The notes under the pieces are model-generated. The model had not been told where the DNA came from and ran no database searches. It saw only the letters and a list, made by a program, of their open reading frames with translations. From Bacteroidota bacterium (GTDB taxonomy: Bacteria > Bacteroidota > Bacteroidia > Flavobacteriales_D > Crocinitomicaceae), in contig JAHKAT010000341.1 of the NCBI GenBank assembly GCA_018825925.1, positions 1 to 6,867 on the forward strand: a DNA stretch of 6,867 nt, in the 5' to 3' direction. The translations under genes and the position numbers were made by a program. This document shows, one piece after another, positions 5,681-6,867 of the stretch (position 1 is its first letter; every line of letters starts with the position of its first letter).

Positions 5681-6517
5681 TTAATAAAACTTGGCTTTAA
5701 GACTCATGTCTAAACTTTTAACTTGATGCGTCAAGGCGCCCACTGAAATAAAATCGACACCTGTTTTAGCATAGGAGCGAATGGTTTCATTGGTAATTCC
5801 ACCCGAAGCTTCCGTTTCGTATTCAGCAGGAATTTTTCTTAAAACTTCTGAAATTTTTGAGGGTGTAAAATTGTCTAGCATAATTCTATGAACTCCTCCT
5901 ACTTTTAGAACCTCATCTAATTCTTCCTCATTTCTTACTTCAATCTCAATTTTTAGATCTAAATTATTTTTTAGCAAATAATCTTTGGTCCGCTCAATCG
6001 CCTTTTCAATTCCACCTGCATAGTCTATGTGATTGTCTTTTAGCATGATCATGTCATACAAAGCAAACCGATGATTCATTCCTCCTCCTATTCGAACGGC
6101 CCACTTTTCCATATAACGAACACCTGGAGTCGTTTTTCGGGTATCTAACACATTTGTTTTTGTTCCTTTAAGCAGCTGAACAAGCTGATTCGTTTCGGTG
6201 GCTATACCGCTCATACGTTGCATAAAATTCAACACCAATCTCTCCGTTGATAAGATAGACCGTGAGGAGCCAATTACTTCAAAGGCAATATCACCTGGTT
6301 GAACAGACGATCCATCGGCAATGAAAACTTCCATTTTCAATTCGCTATCAAACAAATGAAAAATTCGTTGTGCCAATTCCACACCAGCAATTATTCCAGA
6401 ATCTTTAACGATTAGTTGAGCTTTTCCTTTCCCATTTTCAGGAACACAAGAAAGGGTGGAATAGTCGCCAGGACCAATATCTTCTTTGAGTGCGTTAAGA
6501 ATAATTTCGTCTATCAT
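5681..6517 (-). CDS. nadC: NadC, quinolinate phosphoribosyltransferase
   Basis: NadC converts quinolinate and phosphoribosyl pyrophosphate into nicotinate mononucleotide with loss of CO2, in de novo NAD synthesis. The 278-residue length is standard. Motifs in order: EDIGPGDYST (12-21), LNFMQRMSGIAT (96-107) with Arg101, DTRKTTPG (125-132) with Arg127 and Lys128, KWAVRIGGGMNHR (138-150), MLKDNHI (158-164) with Lys160, EIEV (191-194), IMLDNF (212-217) with Asp215, ASGGI (237-241) and ISVGALTH (257-264). Substrate-binding Arg, Lys and acidic residues are all in place, so it should be functional. The ATG at 6517 fits the family start. It follows the DUF4783 gene by 23 bases on the same strand and is probably co-transcribed with it. 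No link to the thiamine genes is seen beyond adjacency. Confidence 0.97.
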   Translation of the reverse strand: MIDEIILNALKEDIGPGDYSTLSCVPENGKGKAQLIVKDSGIIAGVELAQRIFHLFDSELKMEVFIADGSSVQPGDIAFEVIGSSRSILSTERLVLNFMQRMSGIATETNQLVQLLKGTKTNVLDTRKTTPGVRYMEKWAVRIGGGMNHRFALYDMIMLKDNHIDYAGGIEKAIERTKDYLLKNNLDLKIEIEVRNEEELDEVLKVGGVHRIMLDNFTPSKISEVLRKIPAEYETEASGGITNETIRSYAKTGVDFISVGALTHQVKSLDMSLKAKFY

Positions 6518-6540
6518 GCTTCAAAAATACAAAGCAAAAT

Positions 6541-6867
6541 CTATTCTATCTGAATCGTTTCAACTAAATAAGAAGTATTGAGTTTTTTAAAATGCAGTGT
6601 TACCCGAAATGTTTTATCCTTCACTTCGTAATTACCAATAGAAAACGAACCAGAATCTTGCGCTTTTCCCTTGAAAATAAAACTAAACTTTCCTTTCGGA
6701 TATTTTTGAAAGAAATCCTTTATAACCAGTTTAGCTTGGGTTTGGGAGTAGGCACCTTCCTCTCCTAGTACTTTTAATAAGACTTTATCTTTGCAAAAAG
6801 TCATCACTTTTGTTGCATCATTCTCATTAAATGCTTTTTCCACTTCAGCATGAGGGATTTCTACTGA
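6541..6867 (-). CDS. DUF4783-family protein (5' end cut by window edge)
   Basis: The frame is open from the window edge to the stop at 6541, giving 108 residues with the N-terminus missing. The GTG at 6843 is not the start, because conserved-looking sequence (VEIPHAEVEKAFNENDA) continues upstream of it. The pattern AF...DA..V..FC...V.LKVLGEEGAYS..QA..VIKDFFQKYP, then GSFSIGNYEV and FRVTLHFKK, is that of DUF4783, a small NTF2-like domain of Bacteroidota whose members generally carry an N-terminal export signal; the start and any signal here would lie outside the window. Molecular function is unknown. It stands 23 bases before nadC on the same strand, a neighbourhood I recall as common in this phylum, which suggests co-transcription but not a role in NAD synthesis. 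Confidence 0.85.
   Translation of the reverse strand, partial: SVEIPHAEVEKAFNENDATKVMTFCKDKVLLKVLGEEGAYSQTQAKLVIKDFFQKYPKGKFSFIFKGKAQDSGSFSIGNYEVKDKTFRVTLHFKKLNTSYLVETIQIE

Noticed and set aside
6522..6529. TATTTTTG on the minus strand just before nadC, a full match to TAnnTTTG
   Set aside because: It would start transcription practically at the nadC ATG and has no TTTG at the -33 distance; T-rich sequence gives such matches by chance, and nadC most likely shares the DUF4783 transcript.
6841..6843. GTG as the start of the DUF4783 gene
   Set aside because: The frame stays open upstream to the window edge with domain-like sequence, so the GTG is an internal valine codon.
1..6867. Mobile elements, CRISPR arrays, tRNA or phage/defence genes
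   Set aside because: No transposase, direct-repeat array, tRNA-like fold or attachment-site pattern was seen; all gene-sized spans are explained by metabolic or small conserved genes.

Overview
The window is AT-rich and reads as chromosomal DNA of a member of the Bacteroidota, probably a flavobacterium-like lineage. Evidence: the protein families (a DUF4783 gene next to nadC, a Bacteroidota-style second ThiE-like protein in the thiC operon, a Bacteroidota-type ThiD), start codons without strong Shine-Dalgarno sequences, and TAnnTTTG-like -7 boxes. This placement is inference from gene content; no rRNA or marker gene is present.

Most of the window (1-5658) is a thiamine biosynthesis locus arranged as two divergent units. 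On the minus strand, a TPP riboswitch (1409-1497) precedes thiE (716-1375) and thiG (723 down to the window edge, C-terminus cut off). On the plus strand, a second TPP riboswitch (2167-2247) precedes thiS (2278-2478), thiC (2490-4376), a divergent ThiE/TenI-like gene (4373-4960) and thiD (4933-5658). Between the two leaders lies a small gene unrelated to thiamine (1666-2076) that resembles STAS/SpoIIAA-like Bacteroidota proteins.

The products cover most of the pathway. ThiC makes HMP phosphate and ThiD phosphorylates it to HMP pyrophosphate. ThiS carries sulfur to ThiG, which forms the thiazole phosphate. ThiE joins the two halves into thiamine phosphate. The ThiS-activating enzyme (ThiF/MoeB type) and the dehydroglycine-producing enzyme (ThiH or ThiO) are not in the window; they may lie beyond thiG.

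The right end (5681-6867, minus strand) is a separate unit converging on thiD: a DUF4783 gene cut by the window edge, then nadC, the quinolinate phosphoribosyltransferase of NAD synthesis.

The most notable observation is in the two leaders. In each, the sequence just upstream of the first start codon can pair over 16-17 nucleotides with the 5' strand of the TPP aptamer (P1, P2 and the beginning of P3), so that helix and the ligand-binding fold exclude each other. The two leaders differ in sequence but keep the pairing. This looks like a shared expression platform acting near the start codon.
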